NCBI GenBank assembly: GCA_003427395.1
Contig: BFEA01000306.1
Span: 1,941,961 to 1,962,492 of the forward strand
DNA length: 20,532 bases
Source: Chara braunii
Taxonomy: Eukaryota > Streptophyta > Charophyceae > Charales > Characeae
Reading direction: 5' to 3'
Both the position numbers and the translations under genes were made by a program. Below are positions 1 to 8,004 of this stretch, one piece after another (position 1 is the first letter of the stretch; every line of letters begins with the position of its first letter). The notes beneath the pieces are model-generated. The model was not told the origin of the DNA. It searched no databases and was given only the letters and a program-made list of their open reading frames with translations.

Positions 1-364
1 GNTNGGACGTTATAGTCNGTGGCAGCCGTCAAAGTCAAANCCCTTNACTTNTGTNCANGCCTGGAGTANGGCTCATCTNCAAGGCAGCGAGAAANGACTG
101 CCACCACAGGNATGGACNTGTGNACCACCCACTCTGCACAGGGTGCAGAAGAGGGTGTGTGGTCTTNAACNNCNCATGGCGGTTGTCNANCNTCNANANA
201 TTAACCCTCAAGGCGCGTGTCAGCCGACACTTGAGTGTCGAATGCGACCCTCGGGTTTAACGAGGGCCGCGAGAGTATGGGTACTACATAGTACGCCACC
301 ATGGCGACTGCTTGCGTACGTTAGCATTGCTAGTCGATATGAGTTAGCCCTGCGCTCGCGCGGT

Positions 365-371
365 TATATAT
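365..371 (+). promoter_or_regulatory. Candidate TATA box of the LTR promoter
   Basis: TATATAT sits in an otherwise GC-rich stretch of the LTR and is preserved in the 3' LTR at 20064-20070, although bases just downstream have diverged. A TATA box here would place the transcription start, and hence the U3/R border, near 395-400. This is position and composition evidence only. Confidence 0.5.
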
Positions 372-756
372 CAAGTCTCCTGCGCGACGCCTACTCGATT
401 TCCGCATCGGAAAATTATGGGATGGCTACTGAAGGGGCTAGGAGCGTTGTCGCGTTGTTCGATGTCTGTGTGTGTTTTATTTTTGTGTTCGTAGAGTAAT
501 GTATGCGTGGTGAGTGGGATACGTCCTAGTCGATCGATGACGAGTCTTGCTTGGGACCTCAACCCCCCCAGGATGTCGGTTCGCGTGCGGGTCCGATAGA
601 GGCGTATTACCGCGTGTAACCCCTATGCTACAACGAACGAGAAACGCCCTCGGCTGGTCCACCTCTGCGATTGCAACTGATCAACTTTCATACTGTGGAC
701 TGGTAGCTCGGCGGGGATACGCCCACCGAAGGGAGGNGACAGCTCCCGTAAGGTGG

Positions 757-764
757 AGGTAAGT
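757..764 (+). promoter_or_regulatory. Consensus 5' splice donor in the LTR
   Basis: The sequence AG|GTAAGT is a perfect eukaryotic donor, with the cut after 758. It is kept in the 3' LTR at 20456-20463. It lies downstream of the TATA box and upstream of the PBS, the position of the major donor in retroviral RNAs. Possible partners are the acceptor-like sequence before gag (1306-1307) and the stronger one before the second gag-like unit (7981-7982). Use in vivo is inferred. Confidence 0.45.
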
Positions 765-951
765 CGTGCCTCGCGTAGGCCCTATCCTGTCGTAGGGGCT
801 CGCGGGAGGTATGGTTGGCGCACTCGGCCGCAACGGCTTGCGGAAGCTCCATGTATATTCGCGATGAAGGATTACAACCAACTCCTGCGTGACGCGGCCG
901 GGAGGGTCCCATGCTGTCCTGGTGCGGTGCCGGACCGATGCGCTCGATAGG

Positions 952-970
952 TGGTGCCGTTGCCGGGGAT
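952..970 (+). other. Primer-binding site (tRNA-Asp type)
   Basis: TGGTGCCGTTGCCGGGGAT is complementary to the 3' end of plant tRNA-Asp (family PBS TGGCGCCGTTGCCGGGGAT) except for T instead of C at 955. In RNA that base can still form a G-U pair with the tRNA, so priming is probably tolerated. This primer is typical of Athila/Tat-group plant Ty3/gypsy elements. The site fixes the end of the 5' LTR and the + orientation of the element. Confidence 0.85.
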
Positions 971-1312
971 AATGAAGCCTACCGTTGTCCCTAGTGGAAC
1001 GACATCCCGATATGCGAATGAGAGAGAATCAGGCATGAGAGGATAAACGATGAGTAAGCGGTGAGGTACTTTGCGTGGCTATGCGTATGTGCGACCCGAT
1101 CACTAATGGATCTAATGGGTAGTTGGAGCGACTGTGTGATTGGAAGATTGTATAGAAAGCCCTATAAAGGGAGTAGACTCTATCAGAGTAAGGGGTAGTA
1201 GAAGTGGTGCTGTTAGGTTGAGGGAATGTAGGAAGGAAGTGGGAGGCCTGATAGAAGTATGTTACGTCGGGTGACTGAATGAAGCTTTCCATTTCTACTC
1301 TTAACAGGAAGG
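971..1312 (+). other. 5' leader between PBS and gag
   Basis: There is no credible gene. Short open frames on the minus strand here have no recognisable content. The 3' end holds a pyrimidine-rich run followed by TTAACAG (1301-1307), which resembles a splice acceptor, only five bases before the first sensible gag codon. Packaging and dimerisation signals would be expected in this stretch, but I cannot identify one. Confidence 0.6.
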
Positions 1313-2383
1313 TTGAACAAGATACAGCCAGCCAAGACGTCAGGAGGTGGGGGCGCTGTCCCGAGAAAGACCCTGACGCTCGATGATCTTATCAAGGCCC
1401 TAGACAAGCATGAGAGGGCGCCGAGCAATGTCCCGAAGGTTGATACATTCCACTTTAAAGGGGAGCGGGTGTCCGATTGGCTGGACCTGGTTAAGCAGGC
1501 GCTGGTGGGACTGGCGGACGAGGTAAGATTTCAGCAGATCAAGAGATACGTCCTCCATAGCCACCATCAGGAAGTGAGCAAGGTTGTGGACGCCGCCAAT
1601 GGCAGTTGGGCAAGGTTCAGGGAAGGGATGTTAAGGAAGTACACGCTGGGGGACGACCTGCTGACTATGGCTGACTTGGAAGCCATGAACAAGGATAACT
1701 TTTCTACGATCGGAGCATTCGTGCACGAGTTCAAGAAGAAGGCAAGGAAGGTGCACAGGATTTCTGAAGAGGCGCAATGTGCCATCTTCTTGGGGTTGCT
1801 TACTGGCACGGAGGCCTCAGAACTGACGAGCCACAGAGGGGGAAGTGAGAAGCTCACCTGGACCACTATTGATAAAGGAGTGGAAGAGGGGAGTTTGGAC
1901 CAGGTGGAGCAGCACCAGATGCGGCTATAGAGGCGAAAGAGGAAGGAAAGGGACGCCACCGCTTCTGGGACCCTGGGGGTTAAGAGGATCGTTACGGACG
2001 TGCGGGCGGCCTTGGGCTATGATAATGAGGCGGAGGTGCAGAAAAGGGGGGTGGCCGTGGCCCAAGGTCGGATATCAGGGGTAGCGGATGAGGAGGTCGG
2101 ACGCGAGGACTACGGTGGGGAGGAAACGGGCTCCCAGGTCCTGACCAAAGCCCAGCGGAAGCAGCGCAACTTGCTGTTGGGAGGTCAAGGATCAGGAAAG
2201 GGACAGGCCCCTCAAGCAATTGCTGCACCGCCACCTGCCGCCACGACGGCGCCAGTGTCAGCAGGGCCATCGCAAATGGGGCCGCCACCGGCTTGTGGGC
2301 ACTGGGTGCCGTATTGTCAGATAGCACCCTCGCCTAGTTGCAACCACTTTGCCAAAATCCTGCGGCTCAGGGTCAGTTTGTAG
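1313..2383 (+). pseudogene. gag: Gag, capsid (CA-like) part, broken
   Basis: The frame translates to a Ty3/gypsy Gag capsid-like region. It has a lysine-rich lead, then the typical FHFKGERVSDWLDLV segment with the conserved tryptophan (about residues 47-61), and then helical sequence with RFREGMLRKYTLGD and FVHEFKKKARK. Gag would form the particle that packages element RNA. An in-frame TAG at 1928-1930 interrupts it; the frame resumes through a basic stretch (RRKRK) and runs to a TAG at 2381-2383. The correct reading passes to the next frame by a small indel near 2340-2350. There is no ATG at the expected start: codon 1313 is TTG, the frame is closed by TGA at 1280-1282, and the first in-frame ATG is 1628. 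Either the ATG mutated or the N-terminus came by splicing. Confidence 0.75.
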
Positions 2384-2799
2384 CCCAATCGCCACCCTCG
2401 CAACAGGCGTCGCAGGCTAGCGTGGCCGGAGGAGGGAACCAGGGGCAGGGCGGACAGGGCAATGGAGGCCGAGGCCAAGGGGGTCGTGGAGGCGGTGGCC
2501 GAGGCCGGGTAAGAAATGGCGGGGGTCGCGGAGGTGGATGGAATGGCCAAGGAGGCCAGGACCAAGGTGGGCAAGGCGGCCAGGAAGGGGGCCAAGGGTA
2601 TGGAAGACCCCCCATTGATTGGCGGAATGCCACCTGCTGGCATTTTGGCTACCAAGGCCACACTATACGATTTTGTCAAGGGCGGCAGGACGACGAGCTC
2701 TCCGGGTTAATCTCCACCAACATGGATGGAGATATATATGATAAATATGGGAAGTATATTGACCCGAAGACGCCCGATGGAGTCAGGCAGGAGGCCTAG
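2338..2799 (+). pseudogene. gag: Gag, nucleocapsid-like part: Gly/Arg/Gln-rich with damaged zinc knuckle
   Basis: This follows capsid after a frameshift. About 70 residues are Gly-rich with many GRG and GGQGG repeats, resembling RGG-type RNA-binding tails. A zinc knuckle follows, with Cys at 2635, His at 2659 and Cys at 2674 in CCHC spacing, but the second cysteine position (2644-2646) is Phe (TTT for TGT). Zinc binding should therefore be lost in this copy. The section then reads DWRNATCW upstream and DDELSGLISTNMDGDIYDKYG downstream. It ends at an in-frame TAG (2797-2799), after which the same frame continues. The role would be RNA binding and packaging. Confidence 0.72.
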
Positions 2800-3717
2800 A
2801 GGCGAGCGGCGGCAGGGCCAGCACCCCCAGCCATGTTCTGGATGTGGCAGGAGAGAGAGGATCCGGCCGTAAGGGTCGAGGAGATTGTGGGAGAAAGTGA
2901 GGAGGTAACTCAATGGCTGAAGGCAGGGGCTATAAAGGAGGAGCCGATAGTCGTTGAGTCAGATGACGAGGGCCAGGAAGACGAGAGGGAGTCGGCCATA
3001 ACCATCTTGGGGAAGATGGAGTATCTGCTGGGGAAAATGGGGAGGTACCAGCAGAAGTTGCAGGTTTAATGTGATGAGACCCGGGAGTGGGAGGCCAACC
3101 TCCCCGGAGTCCTCCTATATGACTCCGGGCCCGAAACTTCATTAGGGCAACTGGGATACTCAAGAGTGGCGACCGTGGGGGCGGGCCCCAGGTCAGGTAT
3201 GACCTATAGACCCCCCACCTCGATTGGAAGAGTGCCACAGGCAGCGCGGACCAGGAGCCAGAACAAGGCGGGGACCAGTCAAGAGCCCAGCCAGGCACCC
3301 CCTCGAAAGGAACCTGAGCCAGGACGCAGGAGGGAGGTGGTGAAGGTTCCGGAAGAAGATGAGGATGACGACGAGGAGCATGAGAGGCTCCAACAAGAGG
3401 AGGATCGACGGACGGAGCTAAGGGCCAAGAAAAGAGGGGCCCAAGGGGAAGCCGAGCCAAACCTGCCTGACAGCGTACCTAAGAAGAAGAAGTACGCAGT
3501 TCGGTTGGAGGAGGGTTTCGATGTGGAGCGAATGGTGGATAGGCTCCTAGAAGGTCATAATGACCTGATGAACTTAAAGGATATTTTAGCCTCAGCACCA
3601 AGGCTCCGTGACGGGCTGAAGGGGCGACTCTCGCGCAGGCTAGTACCCAATGTCTATCTAAGTACGATCCTGCCTAGGGAGGTAGAATGGACTGAGGCAG
3701 GGACGGGGATGGGATAG
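2800..3717 (+). pseudogene. Gag-protease linker, acidic and basic low-complexity
   Basis: The same frame as the nucleocapsid part stays open apart from TAA at 3067-3069 and the closing TAG at 3715-3717. The first part is acidic (VESDDEGQEDERES, about 2959-3000). The later part has a run of D/E (PEEDEDDDEEHE), a basic cluster PKKKKY (about 3478-3495) that could act as a nuclear localisation signal, and a helical stretch with DLMNLKDILASAPRLRD and LSRRLVPNVYLS. No catalytic domain is visible. It lies between Gag and protease in the polyprotein and probably contained processing sites. It could instead belong to Gag proper. Confidence 0.6.
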
Positions 3718-4407
3718 AAGTGTGTGGCATGTGGCCAGGTGGATTTGGTGGTAAAGAACCAGAAGTGTACCGGGATGGTGGACACGGACGCAAAAATGAA
3801 CATCATCAGGGAAAGGGAAGCAATGATGTTGGGGATGGAGATTGACCGTTCGGACCATGGTATGCTGCATGGCGCTAACTGCAAAGCGGCTTTTTGTGGT
3901 ACGGCATCGAATGTGATTATAGAGATTGGGAAAGTACGGACGAGGACCTGCTTCTTCGTCATGCCAGATGTCGACCACTCCATCCTCCTGGGGAGATCGT
4001 TCCTGTGCGGCACAGAGACCTTGATTTATAATAAGCACGATGGAACGATGATCCTGCTCCTGTGCGATCCGGCCTGCGGGAGCTATGAGGTCATTACTTG
4101 CCGGAACACGGGGCCAGGGAGTGGGAGGAACAAACCCAACCTTGGCTCGTTTACCTTCGAAGAATCTGAGAACGAGCGGAGGAGGCTCTGGGAGGTGCCC
4201 GAGGAGGGAGGAGAGATTGAGGTGTCGATGCTAAGCCTTACTGATGCCAATAAGGCTATGGAAGTGGTGGCAACGCATGACATGGCAGCCCCTGAGGCCA
4301 TTAAAGCGTTGAGGGAGCAGGTTCTGGAGAGCCCTCAGGTTGGAGAGGTGGAGCTGGTTTATCGGCTTCCAAGTGGAAAGGGAGGCCCGGCAATGGCACA
4401 TGCGTGA
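3718..4407 (+). pseudogene. pro: Retropepsin-like aspartic protease, active-site variant
   Basis: In the same frame as the linker, after TAG 3715-3717. The active-site loop reads VDTDAKMNII, where the family has DTG or DSG followed by A and N. The catalytic Asp (3781-3783) is kept, but the glycine codon at 3787-3789 is GAC (Asp) instead of GGC, a G-to-A change expected to disable the enzyme. The second hallmark, ILLGRSFL, follows about 60 residues later. It would cleave the polyprotein as a dimer. The section ends at TGA 4405-4407, where a short deletion shifts the reading into the RT frame at 4404. Confidence 0.8.
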
Positions 4408-5723
4408 ACGGTAAGCCGACCTTTTTTAGGGGATGGCTTCAACAGGGCTCCCAAAGGCGGTACAAAACGGTAGATAAAAAGTGCCGCCCAGTTCCCTTGC
4501 TCGTTACTGAAGACAAGGAGGCCTACTATGAGCGGGAACGAGGGTTGATACGGCGCATGAGGGAGAAGGCAGCCAATGGTCTGTGCCGTATCAACGATGA
4601 GAACGAAGGGAAGCTGATAATTGGAGAGCCTGACTTTCTTTCGCCCCAAGAGAGAACTCTGATGGTGGGGTTGATGAAGAGATGGCACTGCGCATATGCA
4701 TTCAGTGATGATCAACGTGGGAGGCTGGATGTGGACAGGATTCTGATGATTCGGATCCACACAATCCCACATGAGCCATGAAATTTGAGAGGTGCGCGGT
4801 ACCCCAACCCGGATGAGGAGAAGATGGTGGTGGACTACCTGGATGGCAAGATGCGCACGAATGTTGCCGACTATTCCAGCGGGCCGTACGCTTCCTCCTC
4901 ATTTTGTTTCATTAAGCCAAATGGGACGTTGCGATGGGTGCGAGACTTACAGCGGCTAAATGTCGTGACAGTGCGTGATGCGGGAGGATTGTCAAACGCG
5001 GGCGCATTGTCAGAGTCGTGTGCAGGAGGGCCTATAATCTCGCTTATAAACCTCTACTCTGGGTATGACCAGTTTCCTGTATACCCGCCAGACAGGCCGG
5101 TAACGGCGATGCATACGCCCAGGGGGCTAATTCATATGAATGTAGCCCCTCAGGGCTGGACGAATGCAGTGGCAATGGTNCAAAGGCATATGATTAGAGC
5201 CATTCAGACGGNCAGTCCACACATCACCCAGCCTTATATCGATGACTTGGCGGTTAAAGGCCCGAAGGAAAGGGAGGAAGACGAAGTGATGCCCAACGTA
5301 AGGCGTTTTGTTTGGAAGCATGTCCAAGACCTTGATCAGGTCCTCAACCTGTTGGAAGAATACAACCTTACGGCNAGTGGCCCNAAATCTAAGCATTGTA
5401 TGAGGGAGGCAACCATCTTGGGTTTTGTCTGCAATGAGAATGGCCGGAGGCTTGATGTGAAGAAGACGGACAAAATCGTGGAATGGCCAATACCCTTCCG
5501 TTCGATAACGGACGTAAGNAGCTTCCTTGGCACTTGCGGATTCTGNAGAAGCTTCGTGAGGAACTTTGCCGCCAAGACTGAGCACCTAAGGAAGCTGGTG
5601 CGTCAAGACCAAGAATGGGTTTGGGGTGGAGACCAAGAAGACGCTGTGAGGCTGATGAAGGAAGAGTTTAAAGAAGGGGGTCTGGTGTTGGGGGCGCCAA
5701 ACTACAAAGTCATTGAGGAGAAG
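4404..5723 (+). pseudogene. pol: Reverse transcriptase domain, broken, catalytic Asp replaced
   Basis: RNA/DNA-templated polymerase that copies element RNA. An N-terminal connector (RRYKTVDKKCRPVP; SDDQRGRLDVDRI) precedes the palm. Visible motifs are FIKPNGTLRWVRDLQRLN, motif A as SLINLYSGYDQF, APQGWTNA (motif B), QPYIDDL (YxDD, catalytic Asps at 5241-5246), and the thumb/connection hallmark FLGTCGF..SFVRNFA. Motif A normally has Asp where this copy has Asn (AAC at 5049-5051), a G-to-A change removing one metal ligand. TGA at 4779-4781 lies in a highly conserved HEP-x-NLR context and probably replaced Trp. Five N bases fall in the RT core. Confidence 0.9.
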
Positions 5724-6188
5724 TCATTCATGATTGAGACGAACGCGATACCTACTGCCTTGGGAGGAGTTTTGGTTTAGGCGGATGCTGAGGGGAAGGA
5801 GAGACCGCTGAGGTTTGAGAGTCAGACTCTTAATACGACTGAGAGGAACTACTCTCAGTTTAAAAAGGAGACGTTGGCAGTACTCCACTGCCTGAGGATC
5901 TTCCAAAACTATGTTTTTGGCAGAAGGTTCGTGTTAAGGGTGGACCCCACTGCGCTCGCTTGTTCCCTGAAGAACTATACTCCATCTGACCCAACCGTCG
6001 CAAGGTGGTTGACGTACATTTGGATGTTTAACTTTGAGCTGGAGAGGATTCCGAGGGACAAGAACATGGCAGATGGGCTGAGCCACATCAACTGGGATAA
6101 ATCGGATCAGGAGTCGATAGAAGACACTCCGGCAGTTGATGGGTTCTTGGATCAGGAAGAGGATGTCCGCCTCCATATAAATGAATAG
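5724..6188 (+). pseudogene. pol: RNase H domain, broken, first catalytic Asp replaced
   Basis: This continues the RT frame. The start reads IETNAIPTALGGVLV, where Ty3-type RNase H has a TDA motif; Asn (AAC at 5742-5744) replaces the first catalytic Asp. In-frame TAG at 5778-5780 follows directly and probably replaced Gln (CAG). The rest is recognisable: YSQFKKETLAVLH with catalytic Glu at 5868-5870, LRVDPTAL with Asp at 5943-5945, and DKNMADGLSHI with the last Asp at 6072-6074. The enzyme removes the RNA strand of the RNA:DNA hybrid. It ends at TAG 6186-6188, a probable former Trp codon. Confidence 0.87.
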
Positions 6189-6640
6189 TCCTTGCGGGTG
6201 CCTAGTTGTGTCGGTCACCCCATATGGCTAGCGCCTAGGGGGTACGAGCAAAAGGAGGAGTTGGTCCTCAAGCCCTCCCAGAAGGAGGATCCGTGGGGGA
6301 GTAAAGATGTCCACTTGATGATGAAATTGGCATTGGCAGACACTCACAACTTGGCGGAGGAAGTGAGGACGATAGAGGAAGGCCCAACTTAGGTAGAGGA
6401 GCATGAGCAGCTGATGGGAGGAATGTATCTACTCACCAACACGCTTTTGCAGGGAGACTTTGATCAAAAGAACTCATTCAGTCCTATGGAAAGTGAGGAC
6501 TTTATTCCTGAAAGCCGGGATGATGAGTTCGAGGAACGAAAAATCAAGGAAGCCTTTCGGGCAGAAGAGTATGATGGAATCTACTTGGAGTTGGGGCTAC
6601 TCCTGTCTTGTGAGATGAGGGATAGAGACGCGAGTGCCAA
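6189..6640 (+). pseudogene. pol: RNase H-integrase linker of Pol
   Basis: The frame remains that of RNase H and is interrupted only by TAG 6390-6392 (likely former CAG). The protein here is charged and acidic, with SPMESEDFIPESRDDEFEE and IKEAFRAEEYDGIYLELGLLLSC, and has no catalytic motif. Its place between RNase H and the integrase zinc domain is the usual position of the tether/linker. Confidence 0.65.
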
Positions 6641-7588
6641 GGCGAAGAAGATAAGGCACCTCTATGTGGTAAGGGATGAACATTTGTTCATAAAGCGACA
6701 GGTCGGGAACCCCAAAAGGATTGTATGTGAGAGGAACCGGCAGATCGATATTATAGCAGCCCTACACGATGGTATAGCAGGGGGCACAGAGGGATAGGTG
6801 CCACGTGCGCAAAGATAAGCGAATTGTACCATTGGGATATGATGCTGACTATGGTCATCAAGTACTGTCAGTCTTGTGTACCCTGTCAGGAGAGGTCGGC
6901 GCAAAGACCAGGGGAGCCTCTACACCCGAGGTTGGAGAGAGAAGTGGGTGTGGTTGTACACCTGGACCTGCTGTTCATGCCAGCTGGGGAGAATGGGTGT
7001 AATTACATCTTCGATGCACGGGATAACCTTACTGGGTTTGTGGACGGGCGGGCTATCCGCACAAAAACTGACCCAGTTTTGACAAATTGCATCGAGGAGT
7101 ATTACTTGCGCTACCCCTTTGTCAAAGAGTTCGTGATGGATCAAGGATCGGAGTTCACCTGTAACGAGGTGCGGACCTTGCTTGCGGGGTACAGCGCAGT
7201 GGCAAACTATACTACTGTCGCACACCCTCAGGCGAATGCACCTCTGGAAAGAGGGCACAGTACCATCACGAATCTCTTGGCCAACTGGACAGAAGGCAAA
7301 CCTAGTCAGTGGCGGAAGTTCCTGCGAGCAGCTTTCTTCGTGGAGAATGTCACGGTAAAGAGAACTACCAAGTACGCGCCAATCACGTTATGGTATGGGA
7401 GGCATGCCACCTTTCCCATAGAAAGCTTCATGAAAGCCTGGAGGCGCCACGACTTGGAAGTAAATCTGTCCTTCGAGGAGCTGCTCGATATCCGGGCTCG
7501 ACAAGTGGGAGCTGCTGAAGAGAGATTGCGAGAGGCCACCGGTCAGGTAGAAAGGAGCCCCATGGAGGATAAGATGCGATGAGACTAG
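6641..7588 (+). pseudogene. pol: Integrase: HHCC zinc domain plus D,D-35-E core, broken
   Basis: Integrase inserts element DNA into the host genome. The N-terminal zinc domain has His at 6765-6767, His at 6785-6787 in the shifted frame, and the CQSC pair at 6866-6877. One base appears to be missing between the two His codons (near 6784), creating TAG 6795-6797. The core has Asp at 6965-6967 (HLDL), Asp at 7139-7141 (VMDQGSEF) and Glu at 7247-7249 (LERGH), with exactly 35 residues between the last two, so the catalytic triad is intact. Downstream TKYAPITLWYGR is the usual gypsy signature. TGA 7580-7582 and TAG 7586-7588 close the frame just before the C-terminal module. Confidence 0.9.
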
Positions 7589-7811
7589 ATGGCGCGAGTA
7601 AGGAAGGAGCCGTTGGCAGTGGGGGATGTCCTATTGCTATATGACTCCTCCTTGGAAAAACAATGGTCGAGGAAACTCGACAAAAGGTGGATGGGGCCCT
7701 ATAGGATCTTGCGGTGCGGCGAATTCGGAGCTTACCGAGGAGCTGGACGGGACAGGATGGCAGGATTGGGTGTCAGGGACCACATTGAAGAAGTTTGTGG
7801 CCAGGGAATAG
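7589..7811 (+). pseudogene. pol: Integrase C-terminal GPY/F module
   Basis: In the integrase frame the sequence VGDVLLLYDSSLEKQWSRKLDKRWMGPYRILRCGEFGAY is a GPY/F module, which contacts DNA or integrase partners. A frameshift near 7733 moves the true reading into the next frame, where ELDGTGWQDWVSGTTLKKFVARE ends at TAG 7809-7811. No chromodomain follows, unlike in chromovirus-type elements. Confidence 0.82.
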
Positions 7812-8004
7812 GTAAAGAATCCCACACCCCTCTGAGTAAACCCTTGTTTTAAGGTGTCGCATGTCCTGGTTAGGCTAGGCAGAAAATGGAAAGGGGTAAG
7901 GATACATGTGTTGTCGAAGACTTGATGGACTAATGACTGACCTTGTTGTGTGCCTGTCTACTTTCCCTCGCCTGATGTGCAGGCCCGACTTTTCAAAGAC
8001 AGCC
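7812..8004 (+). promoter_or_regulatory. Intergenic stretch with strong splice-acceptor sequence
   Basis: Between the end of integrase and the second gag-like unit there is a branch-point-like CTGAC (7937-7941, branch A at 7940), then about 38 bases of T/C-rich sequence ending in TGCAG (AG at 7981-7982). The next ATG is at 8005 with G at -3. Spacing from branch A to AG (about 41) fits eukaryotic introns. Together with the LTR donor after 758 it would form a subgenomic mRNA for the downstream unit. Confidence 0.5.

Larger units (their letters stand above)
1..951 (+). repeat. 5' LTR (left end clipped)
   Basis: Base 1 aligns with 19705 and the match runs to the end of the window (20532 aligns with about 832). 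The right end is set by the primer-binding site at 952, giving an LTR of at least ~950 bp. By hand I count about forty substitutions and one 5-base indel over ~630 comparable bases, near 6% divergence, so the insertion is not recent. Two tight hairpins are kept in both copies: GACACT/AGTGTC at 226-239 and CCCTCG/CGAGGG at 248-266. Many single N calls fall in the first 200 bases. No clear terminal CA is visible just before the PBS, so the exact right end is uncertain. Confidence 0.9.

Noticed and set aside
143-762. Short open frames inside the LTR on both strands
   Set aside because: They are disrupted by differences between the two LTR copies and have no recognised domain.
7589-7852. Chromodomain at the integrase C-terminus
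   Set aside because: Only the GPY/F module and a short basic tail are present before the stop; no chromodomain aromatic pattern is seen.
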